From: Geosiphon pyriformis
Taxonomy: Eukaryota; Glomeromycota; Glomeromycetes; Archaeosporales; Geosiphonaceae
Reading direction: 5' to 3'
DNA length: 64,000 nucleotides
NCBI GenBank assembly: GCA_016748015.1
Contig: JAAOMT010000718.1
Coordinates: 359,738 to 423,737, forward strand
Every line of letters starts with the position of its first letter. Positions within the stretch are counted from its first letter, which is position 1. Positions 11,224 through 23,475 of the stretch are shown piece by piece. The position numbers and the translations under genes were made by a program. The notes below the pieces were generated by a model. The model saw only the letters and a list, made by a program, of their open reading frames with translations, had not been told where the DNA came from and did no database searches.

Positions 11224-12138
11224 TATTCATTTCGTGCATGTGTTTGGTAAAAAATTAGTCAAATGCAAATAATTAATAACGTCTTGACTTGGGTAACGTC
11301 AATAAACATTTGAGAAAAAATAAAGTGTATGCATTCCAAATAGAAGAATTCTTTTTATTTTGTCTTTTTGAATGAAAAAAAATCAAAGGTGATTCTAAGA
11401 AAAAATTCAAAGAATTTCCTATATCATAATCTTTTTAACAATAAAAAATAAATAAAAAATCTGGTATCATTGTCCATTACAATATCTGGAGATGACGCAA
11501 TTTAAAAGGGAAAATTTTTCATTAAAAATGGAATTGGTATGACTTCACACTGTATTATAAATTATTATTAAAGGATTTTCATTTTAAATAAATTATAAAT
11601 TATGTAATTGATCAATTTTAGAAACTTGACATTACCCAGAATAATTCCAAAATGATCATTTATATGCATATACGTAAGAACTATAGAACAACTCGTCTTC
11701 ATGCTACCCACTTCTATTTACCGAAAATCAAACTTTCCAAACAAAGTCCTGATTTTCATGATCCAAAGTTTCAAAAAAATATACTTTTGGTTTCTTATTT
11801 TGAAAAAATAGGGATATCTATAACTTTTTTCTCTTGTGTTCTCCTTCCTTTTTCCTCTCCTCCTCTTCCTCTTCCTCTTCCTCTTCCTCTTCCTCTTCCT
11901 CTTCCTCTTCCTCCTACTTCTTCTTCTTCTTCTTTTTTTTTTTCTTCTTCTTACTCTCACTTTCTCTTTTAAAATACTTTTTTTTTTTTTAAAATATTCC
12001 TTCTTAAAATCCCGAATATTTTATAAAAAAAAATTAATATATATCCTCTAAAAGTTTTTGTTTAAAAATTTTAATATCGTATAAAAAAAAAGAAAAGTTC
12101 ATTCATTCGAGAATTCCCCGTGTCTAAAAAAATAAAAA
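11224..12138. other. Intergenic region with CT-rich repeat upstream of the alginate-lyase-domain gene
   Basis: AT-rich spacer of about 915 bases. It contains a pyrimidine-rich block (about 11830-11990) dominated by a CCTCTT hexamer repeat followed by TTC and T runs. Open frames across it are artefacts of the repeat. Confidence 0.6.
11862..11911. repeat. CCTCTT hexanucleotide tandem repeat, about 8 units
   Basis: Nearly perfect CCTCTT units, followed by a TTC run (about 11918-11952). It is a long polypyrimidine tract about 230 bases upstream of the next ATG, where such tracts can act as nucleosome-free promoter elements. Confidence 0.85.
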
Positions 12139-15100
12139 ATGAAAAAACATCAAGTGCACTTCCTGGAGAATACACTGAAAAATCACCCAGAGAGAACACA
12201 AGTAAATAACAAGCTCAACTCCCGAAATTATTTGAGAGGAAAATCAGAGGAGGAATTGACTCCAAAATTTAAAAATTTACGTAGAGAAGTTGGAAATTCT
12301 GTAATATATTTTGATTCAGAATTACCAAAACATCATATTTATGGTAGTGACTATTTTGATATAACATTTTCAGAACACGCTGCAATCAAAAGAAGAGAAC
12401 GTTTATTAAGAAAATTAACCGGAATATTAGCAACTAGTGTAATAGGTGCTCTATTATTCTATATCTGGTTCTCTTCAAAAAATATCTCAACTACACGTGC
12501 TTACCCTATTAGCAATCAGTTTGTTCCACCACCCCTTCATATACCAGATCAAATTCTTTTATATCGTATTCTCGGAAATGATTTACCTCCTCGTCATAAA
12601 ACTGGTCAAACTTTAAAAAATGTTCGATTCATTCTTGATAATGAGCCAAAATTTCCAAATACGAAAAAGTGGTGGATTCTAAATCGTATTGTGGACTTGG
12701 AATATGAAGCCGCACTAATTAATTTATTGAAACACCATAAGCAAGAATATATTAGAATCCCTTTTGACCCGGATGAATACATGAAACAAGATTTCCGTCT
12801 TGAAGATTTTCCTGAACCTGATTTTTTTCATAGTGATGAATACATGAGGTTCACAAAAGTCGCTAAATTAAGAACTATAGATTACACCTACCATGAAAAG
12901 AATCTTTATGCCATGAATAATGTGAGTTCAAATGTTACTTTTCAATTTATCTCTCTAATTAGATTTTAATCATTTCTTTCATTTCACTTTTTTTTTTTTT
13001 TTCAGAACGGTGGTCGGAATACCGCATTATTTCATGGCAAAAGTCAACCTCGTGCTCGATGGATTTTACCATTTGATGGAAATTGTTTTGTGACCACTAA
13101 TGCGTTTGCCGAAATTTCCTCTAAATTAGAACAATGGGGTGATAATTACAAATACTTTATTGTTCCAATGGCAAGGTTACTTAATAATACTGAATTGTTG
13201 AGTGGACTTGACCGTCGTCCAGTCACTCCTGAAGAGCCACAAATCATTTTTCGAAATGATGCCGATGAAGCTTTTAATATAGATATGAGATATGGACGCA
13301 GATCAAAGGTTTGTTTTCTCAATTACTCTATCGATATTTTTTCATACTTTTTTTGGGAGAGGGAAAAATTTCAATTTTTATATCTCATCTCGAACAGCTT
13401 GAACTATTATGGCGTCTTGGAGTTATTTCACCGAGAAAATTGCAAGATAAACCATTTATCCCATGGGAATCTAGAGAAGTAGAATTTTCTCAGGATATAA
13501 ATCAATATAAATCAATCGGTTGGGTATTCCGTCTCTTCTCGGGACAAATTCAACAAGAAGAAAATAAAAAGGAGGCCTCTTATCTGCGTGCATTAAATCG
13601 TTTGTTAGCTATACAAGAGTTTCTTGATAGTATTGACGAACGTTTGGCTAGAAAATCTCAAGGTTTTGACTCAAAAAGCCTATTTCAATATGATGAAAAA
13701 CTAATGAATCGTGAACGACTTCACTATTGGTCTGGAGATGCAAAGGTTTCCCGGGTCGTCAATCAATTGATTAAGCATTGTGATCGTCTGGTGAAGGATG
13801 TTTCTTACATGTTTCAGGAGTCGACAATCTCTGTTAATAACAATTCGGCCGTTCGCTATTTGGAATTAAAAAATCCAGAAAATGTTGCTTCTCAGGAAAA
13901 TTTTATAAGCTCGGAGAATTTAAATGAAAATACCGAAGAATCTATGGACATCTTACTAGATAATGATGATTCAGTTGATCAAAATGAATCATCATCATCA
14001 TCATCACCATCATCACCACCGCCACCACCACCGCCCGCTACTACCAATTATATCAATGATATACTGTCTCCAAAAATTAATCTTCCAATATTGTTTGAGA
14101 ACGTTACCACCTTGGCATTGGCTCATTATTTTTCAAATCATGAGCCGTATGCTCGATGGGCGGCTAATCTTGTCCGAACATTTCTTTTGTCCACTTATTC
14201 TGTCGGTGATCCTAATGACCTTGAAGTGGGAAGCTCTAGTGCCGATTTCGACGCTTTGAACGACGAAGGATACAATTTTCCAAGGCTAAATAAAGTTCCC
14301 CGTATACTTAAAAGATTCTCGAGATTGGAACCTCAGTTTATTGACCAGTTGCTCTCTATTAACCCTAGTAGCTTTTTTGATGCATGCCGGCTACTCTATC
14401 GTTCTCGCAGCCTCACCCATAGAGAATTTACTGAACTTCGTTTAATAGCTTCTGATTGGCTCGAATATCTCCTGAATTCAAATGAAGGTTTGAATAGGGC
14501 AAGATTACCTGATCATCGGGGTACTCTCTACGATCTTCAAGTCGTATCTTTAGCTAGTTTCGTAGATGACTTGAGACTTTATCTTCGGGTAGTTAACCGA
14601 ATAAGAATGCGTATTGGCAAACATTTTTATGCAGGAAAAAGCGGTAGTCTTTCAGGAATATCGCAGCCACAAGAGATTTCTTTCATTCAAAAAGAAATGG
14701 ATTCAGGTCGCTTACTATTTTCTGACTTTGACCAAAACAGTTTCCGATATACGACATTAAATCTTCAATACTGGATGTTATTGACGAGAGGAATTCAAAA
14801 TTCCGGTGTTGGTGTTGATTTATGGCAATACACCGCAAAAGATGGACAACGTTTAAGCAAGGCAATGATGGGACATATTGGGTTGCATGCCGGACGACTA
14901 GAAAATGACGTATTAAAACCCTTATTGCATATTGCACAGACGGCTCATAAGGCTAGTGATGAAAAACGTGGAATATGGCATGAACATGGGGATGAACATG
15001 ATTATTTCCAGCATTTCTTGAAAAGTATTGGGGGTAAAATGGATATTTTGAGAAAAGACAATTTAGAAGAAGATGCCCAGATGGATTTACGGGTGGGAAT

Positions 15101-15158
15101 AGGCGAAGAAGCAAGGAAACAGGGTATTCCTCCTTTCTGGATGCTTGGAGTAGCATGA
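12139..15158 (+). CDS. Type II membrane protein with a conserved N-terminal luminal domain and a C-terminal alginate-lyase domain
   Basis: Three exons (12139-12921, 13006-13308, 13398-15158) give 948 residues. A 90-residue basic cytosolic tail precedes one transmembrane helix (about residues 95-115). Next comes a conserved domain (about 135-400) with ILLYRILGNDLPPRH, WWILNRIVD and RWILPFDGNCF motifs that I associate with surface-polysaccharide proteins but cannot name. The second half (about 480-910) resembles the alpha-toroid of polysaccharide lyase family 5-type alginate lyases (Pfam Alginate_lyase), including LPDHRGTLYDLQ, the equivalent of the NNHGTWYDxQ signature. A Ser/Pro/His-codon repeat linker lies near residues 560-580. 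The likely role is uronate-containing polysaccharide processing at the Golgi or cell surface, which would fit the UDP-glucuronate enzyme upstream, but that link is inference. Catalytic residues were not verified. Confidence 0.8.
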
Positions 15159-16453
15159 GGAAACGAAAGCTATAATAGGCTTTTAATTATATATATATAT
15201 ATATATGTTTGATTAAAATTCGATTACCATAATTATTTGTATATTTTTCTTTTTGGGATCATTTACGAACGAGTTCTGTTATTAGATGGATTAAATAGAC
15301 AATGGATATGTCAAACTACTCTAATTAAGAATTTTCTAAATAAAAAAATCCCATCCAAATTTCTTAGCATAAAATCCCGTCCTAATCCAATTTGTTCTTT
15401 GTTTGGTGTCATTTGTTTGTTCGTACCTATTGAACAAAAAAAACATTTCCCAAAATCGAAAAAAACTAGATGAAAATGTAATATATTTTTTAAGTAGCCT
15501 ATTTTACCTGATAAAATGAATTTCTTAAATGGGGCTATTTAATTGTAAAATTTCTTATTTGAGAGAGTTAAATCAATGAAATGAATCAGGTTGAGAACTT
15601 TTTTTTTTTTTTTTCTAATACTCCTATAAAAAAAAAAACCAGTAAAATCTGGGAAAAATAAAATAAAATAGAAAAATCTGCAACTACAATTAATTAATTT
15701 TTTTAATTTTTTTAATTTTAGAATACATTAATTATTTATTACATGTATTTTGTTTTAAAAGAAAATTAAATTACTTATTTTTATATTAATCATATAACTA
15801 CTGTATAAAAGATATATACATCATGCATCATGCAAAAATTTTCATATTGAATGGGAAGTTTCCCAAAAATAATTGTCGTTAAAAAATATCATCTAAAAGA
15901 ACATAGAGATTACACCACATCTCATGTTATCATAAAATATGACAAATATCGTCATATTTAAGAGTTCGAGAGTTACTTTTTCTTTTGCTAATCTTATTTT
16001 AAATAGGTGGCATCCTTATAGAAAGCATGTGTAATCTATAAACAGAATTCTAAAGCTTTTACTGCAGCTATAGACTTTCATCTGTGATTTTTTTTATTTT
16101 GGGAGGCGAACAATATATGTTGATGCTATAAATAATGGTAACACGTCTATGAAATGATAATCCGATCAAGGAAGAAAGCCTAAAAATGTGGTGATATCAA
16201 AATGAATTATTTACATTTCTAGCCTTTGACATTGGAAAAACGGTGCTCTACAATTAATTTTATTTGATTTTGAATTATCGATATCATTAATCAATGCAAA
16301 AGTGGTTATGTAACAACAATTTGTTTCTATTTCCAAGCTCTAAAGATCAAAAACAAAACGAGAATACGGATTATTATGGGTTACTTGAAAATTCATGTTC
16401 ATTTAATTGTTTAAGGTCCTTTGAGATATCATTGAATTTAAGTGAAATTTTCA
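15159..16453. other. Intergenic spacer between converging genes
   Basis: About 1.3 kb of AT-rich DNA with a short TA repeat (near 15189-15207) and homopolymer runs. It serves as 3' flank for both neighbours. No supported gene. Confidence 0.6.
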
Positions 16454-18919
16454 CTAATAGTAACGCCTTCTTTTATCATCTCTAAAGTCTCCGGATTCAC
16501 CTCGCCGATGATCTCGAGAGTATTGTCTCCTTCCTTTATCTGAGAGATCAGATTCTGAGGAACTATATTTTTTATGAGATCTGCTCGGCTGCTTCCTTCT
16601 ATCTTTTTCTTCTGATTTATAATGCTGCTTTTCATGAAGTCTAGGTTGATATTTCCTAGCTCGATCAATTTGGTCAGAATCAGAATCAGAATCGTGCTTA
16701 TTTCGCAAAGAATGTCTTGGTTTTCTAAGCTCTTCTTCAGATTGTGATGAAGTCTCTGAATCTGAGGAATCTGAATCATCATTAGAAGATTCAGATGAAG
16801 ACTCTGAACTCTCCGCTACATCAATTTTCCTTTTCTGTGACATAAGCAGCTTCTGCATATTCTATTATTTAATCAAGGAAAAATCAGGGGTCATATCAAT
16901 TTTTAGTAAAGACAAATTATTTATAACTTTTAAATAATACCTGTAAATGTTCTCTCAATTCGTCAGTTAAACCACCCATCTCAATACTAGTGAAGTAATT
17001 GATGGCAAATCTGGTATTTCGTGGATTGTCTTTTGGGAAAAGACCAACAAAATATTCTTGCATGGTTGGAATCTGCAATCTTTCTTTTAATTTTATTAAG
17101 CCAAGAGAGCTTTTGAGCTCTTCGAATAATATCTTTACAAATATTCGAGAGCTAGAGGTAGTATCGTCTTCATTCAACCGAATCACCTTGAATACTTCCC
17201 ATGATATGGCGTCCGAACCAAGAAGATGTCCAAAATATTTGGATATGTTTCGTAATCTGTTTGTCTCATATCGATGAATCGTATCGTAGTATTGTATGAA
17301 GCATTGCTCAAACGATTTGGCCCAGATCAGGTTGATCTTTGCAAGCCGTTCACCGACCAGCCCAAAGAATTTTTCATAAGTTCTTTCTTGAGAACAACAC
17401 TCGATTATCATGTTGCAAAGTTCCATCTAGTGATGATAAATTAAAAGGTCATCCCTTGTGTGGCTTAATAGTAAAATTGAATCAAAAGCGATATTATGCA
17501 GAAAGTCTTCACATACCTCTTGGCCTTCTTGAATATTTAGTTTCATGAGTTTGTGGCAGCATTCCTCCATATCAACACTTGACTTGATGGTAAGGTAAAT
17601 AGTTCTCCTCAAATTTATTAAATTTGTATTGGTCTGATCATGTATTTGCATTTTTTGAGCAGCAGCTAAAAGTCAAGTTCTTAATTAACGTTATTAAAAA
17701 TAATTAAAACGGTTCCCAAGAAATTTAGGATACCTTGTTCATCTTCTTCCTCCTCATCGCTTTCATCAGAATTTGAAGAATCGTTTTCTTCTTCAGAATC
17801 CTCCCCCAAAATTTGTTTTTTGATTTCAGCATATTTTTCTTGGTTTTTTATATAATCTTCATCATATCTGAAGATACCTACGTTATAAGAACATAAAAGT
17901 TAGGCATTATAACAAAATATGATATCTAAATAAAGGTTGTAATCAAAATACATACCCAGTGTTTCTTCGACATCTAATTGCTCATCAAGGGATAAATGGT
18001 GAGTAATTTGATCCTCTTCTTGGACTAAATCTAATGCGGCAGCTATTGGTGGATTGTCTTTGTACTTATCTTTCCGCACTTGAAATAAAACCTCGACCAT
18101 ATATTGCACTCTAGTCTCTACATTCCCTTCATGCAAGATCGCACGAAACCTGTCGTATACATCATTGTTTGCTTTTGGGGATACTTCAGCTAGATGGGCT
18201 CCGCATTCCCGCATGAATCCCACAGCAACCTCAACTGAATCGCTCGTGGGCTTTTCGAGCAATAATACAAGAATTTGCAAGGCAACAATCTCATGTGCTA
18301 CAAGATGATTACAGAGATGTGCTAAAAATGTCGTTGCAGCCAGACAGGTCGTCTGTAAATGGTTTGAAATTAAATATAAATTTCAAAAAATGCGCAGTAT
18401 TATGCAAAATCCGATAAAAATGGTTTACCTTATCATTTCGTTTATATGCTTTTCGAAATTGAACAATCAATCTAGTTAATACAAGTTCCCCTACTTGTGG
18501 AAGTTTCGTGTTGATAATAGCGACGAGGGCAGCGTAGACGGGTGTGAAGGGAAGAGAGGCAGATTGTGCTTTTATTATTGATCTTGCGAAAAGTCCTCTT
18601 CCTCTGATCAAGTTTTCGTTCATAAGTTCAAAGACAATACTTTTGATATTTGATGTGTTCACCTGTTACCAATGATGATGATGATGATGATCAAATCTAT
18701 ATAAACTTCGAGTCAGGACTTTAGGTTTGGTTTAAAACATACCTTGTTGATGAGACCATTAATACTCTTTTTGAGAGCTTCCCAAGTTATACGTTGGTAT
18801 TGTTCACTATTGGGATCAGTAATCTCTTGTTGCATCATCTTTAGGCGAGCAGGGGGAATGTATACTCCCCCTGCCCTGGTGTTCACAATCACTTGCTGAT
18901 TGGTTTTGATAAGAGACAT
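16454..18919 (-). CDS. CWC22: Pre-mRNA splicing factor CWC22 (MIF4G plus MA3 domains)
   Basis: Spliceosome component that recruits eIF4A3 and so starts exon-junction-complex deposition in the nucleus. Minus-strand exons starting at ATG 18919 give [18 protein letters not shown], then the MIF4G HEAT repeats ([51 protein letters not shown]), then a Glu/Asp/Ser-rich acidic linker. The MA3 domain follows ([59 protein letters not shown]), ending in a Ser/Arg/Asp-rich RS-like tail that terminates DDKRRRYY. Total is about 670 residues over seven exons, typical for the family. An RNPS1-like gene, another EJC-associated factor, lies about 8.5 kb away. Confidence 0.93.
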
Positions 18920-19455
18920 TCTGGACTTTCACAATTTAGAGAGAAGCTTTAGCGAAGTAATTTAGAAAATAGACTTTTAAATTGTATACAATCACTAAAT
19001 TCGAAAATGAACTTATGACATCATATGCGATAACTTGGCGATCAGATGACGTTACTAAGAAATTTTATCGCTACATGCCTTATTGGATTTTTCTTTCCAG
19101 CCTTTAAAAGTTATAAAAATCTATCATTTTTATGTATTAATGATTTTTTTTTCAATTAATTATGCAGTTATTTAATAATAACCAGTTGCAAATATTTTAT
19201 TAATATAAAAGATTTGTATATTTCGAAATTACACATAAAATGTTATTATTTAAGAAAGACATTTTTGTAAATATTAAAACTTTAAAAACACACAATTATT
19301 GAAAAATACTTTTATTAAGTAAAAATATTACTTTGAAATTATTTTAGCTTTACATTTATAATTTACAATTAAGATTTAAAACTTATAAAGTAAAATTTAT
19401 TTATTTATAAAAAAACATTTGTTTTACATTTTTACAAATATTAAAAAATACATTT

Positions 19456-19497
<42 letters not shown>

Positions 19498-20131
19498 TAA
19501 AATCAAAAGATTCAGTAAATAATTTAAAAGATACAAATTTTAATTTTAATTTGCTATTTGAATAAATATATTATTTAATATATATTACTTTATTATTTTA
19601 TTTGTAAAAAAATTTAATAATTATTAATTAAAAAATTAATAATAAACAATATTAATCTTTAAATATTTTAAATTAAGTTAATTTTGGTATTAATTTTACA
19701 TAATATTTTGTTATTTATTTAATAATATAAAAATACATAAAAAAAAAAAAATTAATAATGCAAAATAAAATAAACTTTAAACAAAAAAAAACTTTCATTA
19801 CTTTAATATTATAAATTTTATTAATAAACTTTTTCATAAATTTAGTTATCATTTTCAGTGGTGGTGCCTTTTCCTTTGGAATTCAAGTATTAAGAATATT
19901 TTTACAATAATATTTGGCCATTTGTCAAAAACAGCACCTGTTCAAAACCAACATGTAACGCTAATGAATATCGTCTATTTTGCCAGTCACGAATATTTAA
20001 AAAATATACAGATTTTGCAACGGATAGAACGATAAAACTAAAATACAATGGAATCCCGATCGCTAAGCCAGTGACGTCATAAGTTTACTGGATTATCAGT
20101 TATCAGTTGAGTAAAAGACTTTATTTATTGA
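18920..20131. other. AT-rich divergent intergenic region with TAA microsatellite
   Basis: Lies between the divergently transcribed CWC22 and aminopeptidase P genes, so it should hold both promoters at its two ends. The middle (about 19130-19850) is extremely AT-rich. A TAA microsatellite lies at about 19458-19496. No supported gene. Confidence 0.6.
19458..19496. repeat. TAA trinucleotide microsatellite
   Basis: About 13 perfect TAA units in AT-rich spacer. Confidence 0.85.
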
Positions 20132-23119
20132 ATGCATGCAGTTTTTCGTTCCAGGCTAATTAACATTCAAAGTTTTTGTGGTTCACGCATTTCACCGCTT
20201 CACCTAATGGCTGCTAAAAATAGGCCGAGTGTTGTAGACACAACTGGGAAATTGGCAAGATTGAGAGAATTATTTACCAAAGAACAATACAACCTCACTG
20301 CCTAGTAAGTTTTCTTTTTAACAGAGTTCCAAGAATTCATAACAATGACCCTCACAATTTCTCGAAATTTACCAACAGTATTATTCCTTCTGAAGATGCC
20401 CACCAGGTTGGATCAAAACGCAATTTTGATCATTATTACTTTTTTGAGTTGTGAAGATTATTTATATGAAGTGCCTCAAATTATTCTTGTTTTTTAGAGT
20501 GAATACATTGCAGCTTGCGATGGTCGCCGCGGATTTATATCTGGATTCACCGGTTCTGCAGGTGGGTTTTCCCAATCTTCGATTGATTTGTTGGTTTTTA
20601 AATTAAACCTCCACCCTTTCTTTTCAGGCCTTGCTATTGTAAGCAAAAATAGTGCGGCCTTATTCACTGATGGTCGTTATTTTCTGCAAGCAAGCCTCCA
20701 GCTCGATTCCAACTGGACTTTGATGAAACAAGGTTTGCCATGTGTGCCTACTTGGCAAGAGTATCTCGTCCAGGTAATTAATTGTCATTTTGACCCCCAA
20801 ATTTTAAATTGAGGACTTTTCTTTGATTAATAAATATCTTAGGAACTTCCCGAAGGATCTAGGATTGGTATTGATCCTACCTTGATAAGCGTGTGTAAGT
20901 GTTTTTTTTTTCAGGAAAATTTAGATTAAATTCAGGTTCGTTAAAGTTAACTTTAAATCTTGTTTTTCTTTTAGCTGAGGCCCGAAATCTCTCAGAATCA
21001 TTGGGAAAGGTTGGATCTTCCCTAGTAGCGACTGATAGAAACTTGGTTGACATAGTTTGGGGAGAAGAGAGACCTAGCCGTCCTGCACACCCAATTATTG
21101 TGTTGCCAATAGAATATGCTGGTATTTTTCTCAAAAGAGAATAAATATATTTGTAGCTATCTGTTAATATTCACATATATTTTTTGATTTTTAGGTCGAT
21201 CACATACCGACAAAATAGCAAGCCTTCGAGAGGAATTAGCTAAAGCTAATGTTTATGGTTTTGTAGTATCTGCGTTAGACGAAATTGCATGTAACAAATA
21301 ATTTTATCATTCCTCAACTGCTTTTTTGCCAATATAATACTAATAATTCAATAATTTTATTAGGGCTTTTTAATCTTCGTGGTTCTGACATTGAATGCAA
21401 TCCAGTCTTTTTTGCATATGCACTTGTTACCAAAGAAGAAGTCGCACTGTATACAGACGCAGGCAGGCTCACGAATGAGGTCAAGCATCAATTAGGATCA
21501 GAAATAAATTTCCATCCTTACGAAGCTATATTCAACGATATAAGGGGGTTAAAAACGACCCTTAAAGCGGAAAATCAAGTTTTTATCTAATAAACTCACT
21601 ATTTATTTTTGCTCTTTATTTTCCTGACTCGCAAAGTAATTGTTATTTCATTCTTGTACTGCTTAGAAAATATTGCTTTCAAATCGAGCAAGCCTTGCTT
21701 TAGCTCAAGCGGCTGATGAGGTGGGAGTAGTTATGAAGACGGCCTTTTTTTTTGCGATATTTTAACTTAGATTACTATTTTACGTAGGGGAACGTTGAAT
21801 TAAATCGCTCTCCTTTATTAGAGCCCAAAGCAATTAAAAATGAGGTGGAATTGGAGGGGATAAGACAATGTCATTTAAGAGACGCAGTTGCTGTGGTAAG
21901 CGATCGGCAAATTTTTTTGAAGTGATTTTGGGCAAAAAAAATTCATGACTCGACCAATTTTATTCAGATAAATTATTTCGCATGGCTAGAAGAGCAACTT
22001 GCTTTGGGGAAAAATTTGACAGAATTAGATGGGTCAAATCGCCTTGAAAAATTCAGAGCGTGAGTCTAGGTCCATATATATTTTTTCAAATATGTTTAAA
22101 TAACATTTCTATTTGATTTTTTGCAGTGAACTTAAAGATTTCGTTGGACTCTCTTTTGAGACAATTTCGGCATCTGGGCCAAATGGCGCTATAATTCATT
22201 ACAAACCTGAGCCAGAAACATGCGCCCTGATCGATCCATCTCTTCTTTATCTATGTGATTCCGGTGGTCAGTACAGGTATACTTATTAGTGGACTTTTTT
22301 GGCATCTTTTATTGCATCCACCAACATCTAGAGTTGAACTGTAGTTTCTTTTTTAAAGAGATGGTACAACTGACATAACGCGAACAATTCATTTCGGCAT
22401 CCCAACCGAGCAAGAGAAACATGCTTTCACACGTGTCCTACAAGGGCACATAGCCATTGATCAAGCTATTTTCCCACAAGGCACTACAGGCAAGCTTTTT
22501 ATTTAAAAGAATTTTTAGGCATTTGTTCACCTCCATCTCGTGAGAATATGTCTCAATTTTTTTTGATTTTCAGGTTACAATCTGGATGTCCTCGCTCGAG
22601 CAGCTTTATGGAAAGATGGGTTAGATTTTCGCCATGGGACTGGTCATGGAGTTGGTCATTATTTGAATGTACATGAAGGTAAGCTTTTTAATGGCCGAAA
22701 CCTCCAACTATCCACAATTTGAAATATTCAAATTTGATTTTTCCCCTTGGTCATCAGGCCCTCACGGAATCGGGACTCGAATCACGTTCAATGATACACC
22801 ACTTCAAGCTGGTATGACTGTGACTGATGAACCTGGCTACTATGAGGATGGAAAATTCGGCATCCGCATTGAATCAGTATTATTAGTTTGTGGAAAGAAG
22901 ACTCCACATAACTTTGGGGAGCGAGGCTATCTTGGCTTTGAGCATGTCTCTATGGTGCCTATCCAAACAAAACTTATTGAAAATTCTTTGTTGAATCCTG
23001 CTGAACGGCAATGGGTCAACGATTTTAATGCCGAATGCCTACAAAAGGTGAGGCCATTATTGAAACCTCATAGTTTGGGTTTGAAATGGTTAGAAAGAGA
23101 GGCTGTATCTTTAAAATAA
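20132..23119 (+). CDS. Xaa-Pro aminopeptidase (aminopeptidase P), multi-exon
   Basis: Metalloprotease (M24B) that removes an N-terminal residue preceding proline. About fourteen exons begin 20132-20304, 20379-20406, 20498-20561 and 20628-20773. The N-terminal creatinase-like domains include [36 protein letters not shown] and [13 protein letters not shown]. The pita-bread domain carries all five metal ligands: Asp in CDSGGQYR, Asp in [13 protein letters not shown], His in [14 protein letters not shown], Glu in [12 protein letters not shown] and Glu in [13 protein letters not shown]. Length, about 620 residues, matches the cytosolic APP1 class. The first ATG adds a basic stretch ([15 protein letters not shown]), while a second ATG 25 codons on (MAAKNRPS) would give a cytosolic protein, so dual targeting is possible. 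Confidence is high for the family and moderate for the exact start. Confidence 0.93.
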
Positions 23120-23475
23120 GGTATAAATTGAATAATTGATTTCGGATTAGGTTAGAAACATTAGATGATAATCATTTAATACAAATAATAAATACATTCT
23201 ATTATTTAACTTGATTATTTGATCTCTTTTAATCAGCCTTTTTATTGTTCGAATTATTATCACTTGAAACTGATGTGTTTACTGACTATCAATCAGATTG
23301 TGTCAGGCAGATTATTTAATATCAGATATCGGGCATAAATGATTTTTTTCAGAAAAAATTTTCATCATTTTCTTTCGAGTCTTGTAAACGTGCGTCTTTC
23401 TCTTCCTCACCTTCGTTTAATATTTTCTCCTTATAAACCTCAAAATCGTCGTGCAAATTTAACGTTGCTCAAAGT
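23120..23475. other. Intergenic region upstream of the Ssb-type Hsp70 gene
   Basis: 356 bases holding the aminopeptidase P 3' flank and the Hsp70 promoter. A pyrimidine-rich stretch (about 23390-23420) precedes the ATG. No gene seen. Confidence 0.55.

Noticed and set aside
11718-12051. Overlapping Arg/Lys-rich, Leu/Phe-rich and Ser/Pro-rich open frames on both strands
   Set aside because: They are translations of the CCTCTT/TTC repeat in different frames and have no sequence outside low complexity.
13963-14259. Open frame with a poly-His run
   Set aside because: It is a shifted-frame reading of the TCA/CAC repeat inside the alginate-lyase-domain gene, whose own frame is intact.
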